Assembly: GCA_947303225.1 (NCBI GenBank)
Contig: CAMYXG010000038.1
Coordinates: forward strand, 1 to 10,031
Source of the DNA: an uncultured Caryophanales bacterium
GTDB taxonomy: Bacteria > Bacillota_I > Bacilli_A > RF39 > UBA660
Length of the DNA: 10,031 bases
Direction: 5' to 3'
Shown: positions 1-5,369 of the stretch, piece after piece
How positions within the stretch are numbered: the first letter of the stretch is position 1
How the letters are laid out: every line of letters starts with the position of its first letter
The notes under the pieces: model-generated
Seen by the model: the letters and a program-made list of their open reading frames with translations, nothing else
Databases searched by the model: none
What the model was told of the DNA's origin: nothing
Program-made: the position numbers and the translations under genes

Positions 1-38
1 TCAACGATTAAACATAATAAACAGAGAGTTCTAACAAA

Positions 39-67
39 TTGCAAAAGTATATTTTTACTAACATATT
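39..67 (+). promoter_or_regulatory. Weak candidate promoter for the zinc-ribbon cassette
   Basis: A TTGCAA -35 (4 of 6 consensus positions) and a CATATT -10 (4 of 6) are spaced 17 bp apart. They would place transcription start near 74 and give a leader of about 35 nt containing the ribosome binding site. An alternative is the extended -10 TGTTATGCT at 79-87, which has no convincing -35 and would leave a very short leader. Either candidate overlaps the inverted repeat at 59-83. Confidence 0.3.
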
Positions 68-83
68 TTGAATAAATATGTTA
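59..83. repeat. Perfect 10-bp inverted repeat upstream of the zinc-ribbon cassette (possible operator)
   Basis: TAACATATTT (59-68) and its exact reverse complement AAATATGTTA (74-83) are separated by five bases. The repeat covers both promoter candidates for the downstream gene: TTGCAA (39-44) with CATATT (62-67) at 17-bp spacing, and an extended -10 TGTTATGCT (79-87). That placement suits a repressor operator. No T-run follows, so it is not an intrinsic terminator. The symmetry is seen directly; the regulatory role is inference, and some A/T-rich palindromes arise by chance. Confidence 0.4.
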
Positions 84-108
84 TGCTATTAATAGTAAGG
101 TGATAAGA

Positions 109-861
109 ATGAATCAAACATATACATATAAATGTCCTAACTGTGGCGCTAAAGTAGTATACAGCAATCAAGCTAAACATTGGAAATGCGAATATTGCAA
201 TAATACTTATACTAGTCTATATACAAATGAAAATGAAGAACTTCAACCTATAGAAGAATATACAACTTTTAACTATTACTATTGTAAGAATTGTAAAAAT
301 GGATATTATACAAGGGAAAAAGATACAAAGTGCTTTAGATGTCAAAGTAAAATAACTGGACAAAAAGAAAAAATAACAGGTACCATTTCAAGATCATATG
401 GTTCAGTTGAAGCAGCTTCAATACTAAATGATCAATTCAATAGATTTAGAAAATATTTACCAAAAAATTATTTCGAACCTTATACTATTGTAAATACTTA
501 TCTAAAGAGTGATTTATACTCTGGATTTATTCTTATCACGAATGGTAAAAATGTTATTAAATATTTTTTTGTTAATTTACTAATACCTCATTTAGATACA
601 GATAATCATAAAATTATATATGATTTTGCCAACAAAGGATTTAGTAGTATTGATAATTACGAAATAGATCCTAAATACAATTACCCTGTTGATGTTACAA
701 GTCATGATATGGAAGTGAATAATGATAAAATAATGGACAAGATATTAGAGGCTTGTAAATATTCTTTTATAGAACAATTTGGTAATAATAATATCGAAGT
801 TCATAATAAATTAGAATGTAAAACTTGCAGTAATACTTCTTCAGAAAAGGTATTCTACTGA
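109..861 (+). CDS. Double zinc-ribbon protein, probable N-terminal part of a split membrane protein
   Basis: The product is 250 residues. The ATG at 109 is chosen over a GTG at 100 because AAGGTGAT (97-104) is a good ribosome binding site for it and overlaps the GTG. Two four-cysteine zinc ribbons are visible: C9/C12 with C27/C30, and C59/C62 with C75/C78. A further CxxC (C237, C240) lies near the end. The middle (about 95-235) is a soluble domain, and no signal peptide or membrane segment is present. In layout it resembles the bacterial 'TFIIB-type zinc ribbon' proteins, whose function is unknown and which are sometimes misnamed as PriA helicase. Those usually continue into a short beta-rich segment and often a membrane anchor. 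Here TGA (859-861) ends the frame, but exactly that continuation follows in the -1 frame. The gene is therefore probably the first half of a broken or frameshifted gene. Confidence 0.8.
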   Translation: MNQTYTYKCPNCGAKVVYSNQAKHWKCEYCNNTYTSLYTNENEELQPIEEYTTFNYYYCKNCKNGYYTREKDTKCFRCQSKITGQKEKITGTISRSYGSVEAASILNDQFNRFRKYLPKNYFEPYTIVNTYLKSDLYSGFILITNGKNVIKYFFVNLLIPHLDTDNHKIIYDFANKGFSSIDNYEIDPKYNYPVDVTSHDMEVNNDKIMDKILEACKYSFIEQFGNNNIEVHNKLECKTCSNTSSEKVFY

Positions 862-959
862 AAACGTTCTACGCTAATTTCATTTATAAAGGGAAAGAAT
901 ATAAAAGCTATGTTATAGGAGACTATAACAATAATTGCGTTAAGAAAGAGGATGTATCT
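834..959 (+). other. Frame junction: coding-like continuation in the -1 frame between the two halves
   Basis: The frame of the downstream membrane segment is open from 834, overlaps the end of the preceding gene, and contains no ATG or GTG before 960. Its translation across 861-959 looks like real protein (for example KGKEYKSYVIG). It aligns with residues 211-229 of the paralogue at 1337-2296. TTCTAC occurs at 853-858 and again at 867-872, 14 nt apart. Removing one 14-nt unit joins the two frames as KVFYANFIYKGKEYKSYVIG. The A_AAG at 846-849 is a possible -1 slip site, but there is no canonical X_XXY_YYZ heptamer and I found no downstream stem. An insertion mutation, a switch, programmed frameshifting and an assembly error all remain open. 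Confidence 0.6.
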
Positions 960-1337
960 TTGAATTTACCACTTTCAGATAAATATGATCAAATAAGTGC
1001 TAAAGAAACTTTAATCCGTACTAAAAAGAAAGGATTAATTTATCAAACACTTGGTGTATATGGATTAATAGGAGCTATACCATTAAACATATTCCTATTC
1101 ATTTTATTTGATATCATTGAAGCTTCTACAGAATCCCCTATGCTAGCAACAACACTTACTACTTTCTCATTCTATATTACAATAGGAATAATCATATTAT
1201 GTGGTTTTTCCATTATATATGGAAATTCAAATAATATTAAAGCTGAATATTTAGAACATACAATAAACGCTAGTGAGAAAGATTTATATTATAATCTAGT
1301 TAATAACTCAAATTATGTTAAGAAGGTGATTAAGTAA
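960..1337 (+). CDS. Small two-helix membrane protein, probable C-terminal part of the split zinc-ribbon gene
   Basis: As a free-standing gene it would start at TTG 960, with AGAGGA (947-952) as ribosome binding site at 7-nt spacing, and give 125 residues. Two hydrophobic helices are evident at about 26-52 and 65-88. A basic KKK precedes the first, and a polar, Lys-rich tail follows the second. There is no zinc ribbon. Because the same frame stays open and coding-like back to 834, I think this is more likely the membrane anchor of the protein begun at 109. Joined by removing 14 nt, the whole would be 404 residues; by a -1 slip, about 409. It ends in TAA, which shares one base with the ATG of the next gene (TAATG), so the two are translationally coupled. 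Function is unknown. Confidence 0.6.
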   Translation: MNLPLSDKYDQISAKETLIRTKKKGLIYQTLGVYGLIGAIPLNIFLFILFDIIEASTESPMLATTLTTFSFYITIGIIILCGFSIIYGNSNNIKAEYLEHTINASEKDLYYNLVNNSNYVKKVIK

Positions 1338-2296
1338 TGAAATCATATAATTGTGATAACTGTGGTGCAAAAATTCTTATCAACGATGAGACGTCATTCT
1401 CTAGATGTATCTATTGTGGAAGTACAATGACATTAATAAAAAATGAGTACAAGAATTTAAATATTAAAAAAATAATTATGTTTAACAATACTGAAGAAGA
1501 TGCAATTAATTTCTTAACTAATAATTTAGGATACGCTTCTAAAGATAGCATAGTCAATGTTCAAAAACTATATATACCTGTTAGATTTTGTAGTTATGAC
1601 TTTAATTACCTATGTTCTTATCAATCCGAAGAAGGTAGTGCAGATAATCCTCAATTGATCGATAAAACAGGCCTCATAGATGGTATGGTCCAAAATGAAG
1701 CTATTTTGGAAACAAATATAACAAATAATATATTAGGATTCCATGATTTAAGAGATAATGTTAGATATGATTTTGACCCTATTAAACTAGGCAATGTATC
1801 ATGTGAATTCAGCAATAATTATAATGAAGAAAAAACAATTAAATTAATTGAAAAAAGAATAATTAATTTTGGTAAAAGCATATTTAATAAAACAAATAAA
1901 AACGTTACCAAGATATATAATATTAACCATTACTTAACTAATACTAAAATAGATGATTATACTACACTTGTACCAGTATTCTTTATTAAAAGTAATAACG
2001 AAAAAAGCTATATAGTGTCTGGTGTAATAAACAAAAATGTAGAAGATAAAAAACCTCTACATAATTCTTTATTATTAACTGGAATAATAATGACATTTTT
2101 CGGCTCAATCTTTTTTCCAACAATGTTTATTGGTATTATTATACTTATTGTTTCAAGTATTACTCAAAAAAACAACAACGATAGTAAAGCGCAAAGCGGA
2201 TACCAATTATCCGATAATATTAGATATAGTTTATATATAGAAAATACTACAAATAAATCATTTGAATTTCATAACTTTAATAAAAATGAAAGTTGA
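1337..2296 (+). CDS. Zinc-ribbon protein with C-terminal membrane segment (intact paralogue of the split gene)
   Basis: The product is 319 residues. ATG 1337 overlaps the previous TAA by one base, and AAGGTGAT (1323-1330) is the same ribosome binding site as at 109. One N-terminal zinc ribbon is present: C6/C9 and C24/C27. A soluble domain follows, with YIPVRF at 79-84 and LVPVFF at 211-216. A hydrophobic stretch at about 244-275 probably forms a membrane hairpin or a single long helix. A polar tail of about 44 residues, rich in Asn and Ser, ends the protein. The layout matches bacterial 'TFIIB-type zinc ribbon' membrane proteins of unknown role. Its 140-230 region aligns with the end of the split neighbour, so the pair looks like an old duplication. 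The stop is TGA. No convincing terminator separates it from the convergent gene (32-nt gap). The domain layout is well supported, but I assign no function. Confidence 0.85.
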   Translation: MKSYNCDNCGAKILINDETSFSRCIYCGSTMTLIKNEYKNLNIKKIIMFNNTEEDAINFLTNNLGYASKDSIVNVQKLYIPVRFCSYDFNYLCSYQSEEGSADNPQLIDKTGLIDGMVQNEAILETNITNNILGFHDLRDNVRYDFDPIKLGNVSCEFSNNYNEEKTIKLIEKRIINFGKSIFNKTNKNVTKIYNINHYLTNTKIDDYTTLVPVFFIKSNNEKSYIVSGVINKNVEDKKPLHNSLLLTGIIMTFFGSIFFPTMFIGIIILIVSSITQKNNNDSKAQSGYQLSDNIRYSLYIENTTNKSFEFHNFNKNES

Positions 2297-2328
2297 AATC
2301 TAATTATAATGCAAAAATCAAGATTTAT

Positions 2329-2979
2329 TTATTCTTTCTTCCATTCAATAGCCGTTATATAAAAACTAACTAAAGTAATAGAAATAAAGATACCACCTAG
2401 TATATCACTAATCCAATGAACTCCTGATAATATTCTACCAAATACCAAAAGTAGCATTAAAAGAATAGTACCAATATGAAATCCCATTAAGAATTCTTTC
2501 TTTTTTACATAATATTTACCAATTAAGAAAGAAGACAAACAAATCACCATAGCAAGCATTGTATGAGAAGATGGATAAGATGCTTCTAATTCACCATCTA
2601 TTAAAACAGGTCGATAATTAATAATGACTTTTTCAAAGAATACATAAACAATTCCTAATAAAACATATAATCCACCCAAATATAATAATCTCTTATCCAC
2701 TTTCAATAAACTTTTCCTTTTCAGTAATTGAACAAATCCAATAATACCATAAAAGCCAACGAATAAAAACGGAATAATTCCCAAATACTTTGTAACATCA
2801 TACCAAAACATATTGGTACCAACAATACCACGTATAAATTGATTCAAACTAGAAAATCCAACACGTGATAATTTAGGTCCAATAGTTCCTACATCAACAA
2901 CCTTAACAAGTATAGTATAAATAACAGATACTAAAAAGAAAATAAACGATAAAATCAAATTTTTTTTATTCTTTTTCAT
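2329..2979 (-). CDS. PAP2-family membrane phosphatase (undecaprenyl-diphosphatase-like)
   Basis: The product is 216 residues, a normal size for bacterial membrane-bound PAP2 enzymes, with about six predicted helices (roughly 8-27, 62-86, 97-116, 142-156, 165-181, 193-211). All three family motifs are visible. They are K117-x5-R123-P124 (one residue shorter than the usual Kx6RP), YPSSH with H139, and R182-x5-H188-x3-D192. These are the phosphate-binding residues and the catalytic histidines. Family members remove phosphate from lipid phosphates such as undecaprenyl pyrophosphate or phosphatidate at the outer face of the membrane. The substrate cannot be read from the sequence. ATG 2979 follows GAGGA (2986-2990 on this strand) at 6 nt. 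The gene diverges from the kinase-like gene and shares a promoter region with it. Confidence 0.9.
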   Translation of the reverse strand: MKKNKKNLILSFIFFLVSVIYTILVKVVDVGTIGPKLSRVGFSSLNQFIRGIVGTNMFWYDVTKYLGIIPFLFVGFYGIIGFVQLLKRKSLLKVDKRLLYLGGLYVLLGIVYVFFEKVIINYRPVLIDGELEASYPSSHTMLAMVICLSSFLIGKYYVKKKEFLMGFHIGTILLMLLLVFGRILSGVHWISDILGGIFISITLVSFYITAIEWKKE

Positions 2980-3002
2980 ATTAATTCCTCACAATCCTTA
3001 TC

Positions 3003-3031
3003 ATCGTATCATATTATGATTGATTTTACAA
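3003..3031 (-). promoter_or_regulatory. Promoter of the PAP2 gene
   Basis: Read on the minus strand: TTGTAA -35 (3026-3031), a 17-bp spacer, and TACGAT -10 (3003-3008) preceded by TGA, that is, an extended TGn -10. Transcription start would be near 2996, with a leader of about 17 nt that includes the GAGGA ribosome binding site. Its -35 directly abuts that of the opposite promoter. Confidence 0.55.
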
Positions 3032-3048
3032 TAAAAATATGGTATAAT
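3020..3048 (+). promoter_or_regulatory. Promoter of the kinase-like gene
   Basis: TTGATT -35 (3020-3025), a 17-bp spacer, and a perfect TATAAT -10 (3043-3048) preceded by TGG (extended -10). Start would be near 3055, upstream of the G-rich ribosome binding site. This rules out the in-frame ATG at 3016, which would lie ahead of transcription start. Confidence 0.7.
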
Positions 3049-3075
3049 ACACTCTATTCGTTTAGGGGGGTGAAT

Positions 3076-4005
3076 ATGATTTCAGTTAGAAAGGAAGAAC
3101 TAGATCAATACGAACAATTAGGATCTGGAAAATATGGAATTGTCTATCAAATAAATGATGAAATAGCATATAAAATATATAGAGAAACAATCATGGGAAG
3201 AGACGGCTTTCCAATGATAAATCCAGTACTTTGTTCTTCAAAAGATAGAATAAAACGCCTATTAAAAAGATCAAAAGAATTAAAATATACTGATTTAATA
3301 CAAGATATTATTATCATAGACGGACATTTTGGTGGAGTATGTATTCCCTACTATCCTGGTTGTCCATTTGAAACATTACGTTATAGTAATTATGAACTAA
3401 AAAAAGAGATTTCAAGACAATTAATTAGAAATAATCAAGAACTAAAAGATCATCTTATTTATCCAATGGACTATCATCCAGGAAATATTATGGTAGTAAA
3501 TGATACTGCTAAAATAATAGATTTAGATGATGCTTTAACTCGTATTTGTAGAATACCAAATCCTTTTTTTCAAAGAACAAGTCAAAGAAGATTAAATGAA
3601 ACAATACAAGATGTTTTTGGAGAGTTTGACATATCTCTTTATAATAAAAGATTAATAAAAGAATTAAAAAGAAAAAGAAGTAGCTACTCAACAAGTAATA
3701 ATTGGTTTGAACAATTTATAGAAGAAAAAGAACAAATCAAAGATTATCTACTAATTCATGAAAATTCTAACCTAGAAGAAATAAAAGAACTATTAAGAAA
3801 TCATTCTTTTCGAGTAATCTATGTATTAAATGAAAAAATAGAAGATATGGATCAACTAAGTAAAATAATAGAATTTTTTCAAAGAGAAGGAATTTCATTA
3901 TTTGATATCGTACTAAAGGAAAAACTAGAACATTATTTTACAAATTTTCCATATGATAATAGAATAATCGTTGAAGAAGAAGGAAAAGTATTAAAAAAGA
4001 AATAA
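3076..4005 (+). CDS. Atypical protein-kinase-like protein (APH / Kdo-kinase type catalytic core)
   Basis: The product is 309 residues. ATG 3076 is chosen because a G-rich site (AGGGGGG, 3064-3070) sits just ahead of it and the promoter -10 is at 3043-3048. Kinase-fold hallmarks appear in order. They are a glycine loop LGSGKYG (15-21), the ATP lysine K33 in AYKIY, the catalytic loop D132-YHPG-N137, and the metal-binding IIDLDD (D149/D151). DYHPGN and IDLDD resemble the aminoglycoside phosphotransferase, Kdo-kinase and ABC1 groups more than classical Ser/Thr kinases. The core is small, and the glycine-loop to catalytic-loop spacing is short. The C-terminal half (about 155-309) is Lys/Glu-rich, helical-looking and unrecognised. 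There is no membrane segment or signal peptide. The substrate is unknown, and a small-molecule kinase, a protein kinase or a regulatory pseudokinase are all possible. All catalytic residues are present. Confidence 0.75.
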   Translation: MISVRKEELDQYEQLGSGKYGIVYQINDEIAYKIYRETIMGRDGFPMINPVLCSSKDRIKRLLKRSKELKYTDLIQDIIIIDGHFGGVCIPYYPGCPFETLRYSNYELKKEISRQLIRNNQELKDHLIYPMDYHPGNIMVVNDTAKIIDLDDALTRICRIPNPFFQRTSQRRLNETIQDVFGEFDISLYNKRLIKELKRKRSSYSTSNNWFEQFIEEKEQIKDYLLIHENSNLEEIKELLRNHSFRVIYVLNEKIEDMDQLSKIIEFFQREGISLFDIVLKEKLEHYFTNFPYDNRIIVEEEGKVLKKK

Positions 4006-4010
4006 TAAAA

Positions 4011-4039
4011 TTGACAAAATAAAAGTTATAAAATATAAT
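4011..4039 (+). promoter_or_regulatory. Strong promoter of the metK leader
   Basis: Consensus TTGACA (4011-4016), a 17-bp spacer and consensus TATAAT (4034-4039). Transcription start is expected near 4046, just before the riboswitch. The -35 lies 6 nt after the kinase stop codon, with no terminator between, so kinase transcripts may also run into the riboswitch. Confidence 0.85.
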
Positions 4040-4051
4040 ACAAATATATAT

Positions 4052-4151
4052 GTTATCAAGAGCGGACGAGAGACTCGGCTTTATGACTCCGCAGCAACCT
4101 ATTTAAGTTAGGTGCTAAAACCGACAAAGTAATAGTACTTTGACTGATAAT
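4052..4151 (+). ncRNA. SAM-I (S-box) riboswitch controlling metK
   Basis: This S-adenosylmethionine-sensing leader RNA can be folded by eye. P1 is 4052-4058 with 4145-4151. The P2 base is GCGGA (4062-4066) with TCCGC (4088-4092). P3 is ACCTA (4097-4101) with TAGGT (4109-4113), inside the family's GCAACC...GGTGCTAA signature. P4 is CAAAGTA (4125-4131) with TACTTTG (4136-4142). The characteristic pseudoknot is also present: TCGG in the P2 loop (4075-4078) with CCGA (4121-4124). In this class, bound SAM stabilises P1 and lets the downstream terminator form, shutting off the gene. The 3' strand of P1 can alternatively pair with 4166-4172, a possible antitermination step. Its place ahead of metK gives direct product feedback. 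Confidence 0.93.
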
Positions 4152-4173
4152 TATGATAAGAAATTATAATTAC

Positions 4174-4207
4174 AAAAAGTCTTTGTGCTATGCATAAAGA
4201 CTTTTTT
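4174..4207 (+). terminator. Riboswitch-controlled intrinsic terminator upstream of metK
   Basis: A 15-bp stem, 4174-4188 with 4192-4206 (one G-T pair), closes on a three-base TAT loop and ends in a run of six T. It is the expression platform of the SAM-I riboswitch. An ATG at 4190 lies in its loop region and is not the metK start. Confidence 0.9.
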
Positions 4208-4237
4208 CTTGAAACATATAAAGAAAGGAAGGATAAA

Positions 4238-5347
4238 ATGAAAAAATTATTTACATCAGAAAGTGTTTGTGCTGGCCATCCAGACAAATTATGTGATCTA
4301 ATTTCTGATACCATCTTAGATGAATACTTAAAACTAGATAAAACATCTAGAGTAGCTTGTGAAGTAGCTGCAGGAAAAAATATGATTTTTATTACAGGAG
4401 AAATAACATCTAATAAAGAATTAGATATCGAAAAAATAGTAAGAAAAGTAATAAAAGAAATTGGTTATTTTGGAGATACAGATATAGATTATAAAACATG
4501 TAAAATTATTTTAAACATATCAAAGCAATCTCCTGATATAGCAATAGGAACAAATGACGAAGTTGGTGGTGCAGGAGACCAAGGAATGATGTTTGGATAT
4601 GCCTGTGATGAAACAGAAGAATATATGCCTCTAGGAATAACACTAGCTCATAAAATAACAAAAAAATTAGATGAAGTAAGAAAAGAAAAAAGAATAAAAG
4701 GCATTGGTCCAGATGGAAAATCTCAAGTAACTATAGAATATGAAAATGACAAAATAAAAAGAATTGACACAATCTTAATATCAATTCAACATCATGAAAG
4801 TAAACCGTTAGAAGAATTAAAAAAAGAAATCAAAAAAGAAATTATCGATACAGTAATCCCAAAAGATCTAATAGATAAAGATACGAAAATATTGATTAAC
4901 CCAACGGGTAGATTTGTAATTGGAGGTCCTCTTGGTGATAGTGGCTTAACAGGAAGAAAAATAATTGTAGACACCTACGGAGGATATGCAAGACATGGTG
5001 GTGGAGCTTTTTCCGGAAAAGATGGAACAAAAGTAGATCGCTCAGGAGCATACATGGCAAGATGGATTGCGAAAAATATTGTAGCGAATGGATACGCAAA
5101 AAGATGCGAAATTCAATTATCTTATGCCATTGGTATGAAAGAACCAATATCCATTAATATTAACACGGATAATACAAATACAATTTCAGAAGAAGAACTA
5201 GAAAAGAAAATACAAAAAACATTTAATTTTACACCACAAGGTATCATAAAAGAATTAAATCTAAGAGAACCTATTTTTACAAAAACAACAAACTATGGTC
5301 ATTTTGGTAAAAAAGAGTTACCATGGGAAAAAATCATAAAACTATAA
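4238..5347 (+). CDS. metK: S-adenosylmethionine synthetase (methionine adenosyltransferase)
   Basis: This cytoplasmic enzyme makes S-adenosylmethionine from methionine and ATP, releasing phosphate and pyrophosphate. The product is 369 residues, slightly shorter than the usual 380-400. The family signatures are intact: GHPDK (13-17), GAGDQG (111-116) and the loop GGGAFSGKD (254-262), followed by KVDRS. ATG 4238 follows AAAGGAAGG (4224-4232). An upstream in-frame ATG at 4190 lies inside the riboswitch terminator and is rejected. The gene stands alone behind its own promoter and SAM-I riboswitch, so it should be repressed when SAM is plentiful. It ends at a bidirectional terminator shared with the converging operon. 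No key residue appears to be missing. Confidence 0.98.
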   Translation: MKKLFTSESVCAGHPDKLCDLISDTILDEYLKLDKTSRVACEVAAGKNMIFITGEITSNKELDIEKIVRKVIKEIGYFGDTDIDYKTCKIILNISKQSPDIAIGTNDEVGGAGDQGMMFGYACDETEEYMPLGITLAHKITKKLDEVRKEKRIKGIGPDGKSQVTIEYENDKIKRIDTILISIQHHESKPLEELKKEIKKEIIDTVIPKDLIDKDTKILINPTGRFVIGGPLGDSGLTGRKIIVDTYGGYARHGGGAFSGKDGTKVDRSGAYMARWIAKNIVANGYAKRCEIQLSYAIGMKEPISININTDNTNTISEEELEKKIQKTFNFTPQGIIKELNLREPIFTKTTNYGHFGKKELPWEKIIKL

Positions 5348-5369
5348 AAGAGCTCAAAAGCTCTTTTAT
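5344..5369. terminator. Bidirectional intrinsic terminator between metK and the converging operon
   Basis: A perfect 11-bp stem (5344-5354 with 5359-5369) has a CAAA loop and U-rich flanks in both directions. It overlaps the stop codons of metK (TAA, 5345-5347) and of the minus-strand Memo-AMMECR1 gene (TAA, 5366-5368), so one hairpin serves both. Confidence 0.88.

Noticed and set aside
843..849. A_GAA_AAG as a programmed -1 frameshift heptamer
   Set aside because: It does not fit X_XXY_YYZ because the P-site codon would mispair after slipping. No downstream stem or pseudoknot was found. Kept only as a weak alternative in the split-gene finding.
859..861. TGA read as tryptophan (Mycoplasma-type code) to join the split gene
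   Set aside because: Reading through TGA in the same frame hits TAG about 19 codons later and does not enter the frame of the membrane half. Trp is written TGG elsewhere, and TGA also ends the gene at 2296.
2296..2326. Possible terminator between the zinc-ribbon gene and the PAP2 gene (AAATCT ... AGATTT)
   Set aside because: Only a 6-bp A/T-rich stem with a loop of about 19 nt and no solid T-run; too weak to call.
3016..3075. Upstream in-frame ATG that would add 20 residues to the kinase-like protein
   Set aside because: It lies ahead of the -10 box (3043-3048) and the expected transcription start. The G-rich ribosome binding site serves ATG 3076.
3509..3694. Antisense open frames within the kinase-like gene, metK (4792-4974, 4896-5147), the Memo-AMMECR1 gene (5436-5747) and pepD (8661-8873)
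   Set aside because: They lie wholly opposite well-supported genes, have no fitting ribosome binding sites, and their translations have low-complexity or skewed composition typical of antisense shadows.
4190..4237. Upstream in-frame ATG that would add 16 residues to MetK
   Set aside because: It sits in the riboswitch terminator hairpin, has no ribosome binding site, and would encode residues unlike the MetK N-terminus. ATG 4238 has a good AAGGAAGG site.
4108..4314. Minus-strand open frame across the metK leader
   Set aside because: It runs antisense through the riboswitch, the terminator and the metK start; the conserved RNA structure explains this region better.
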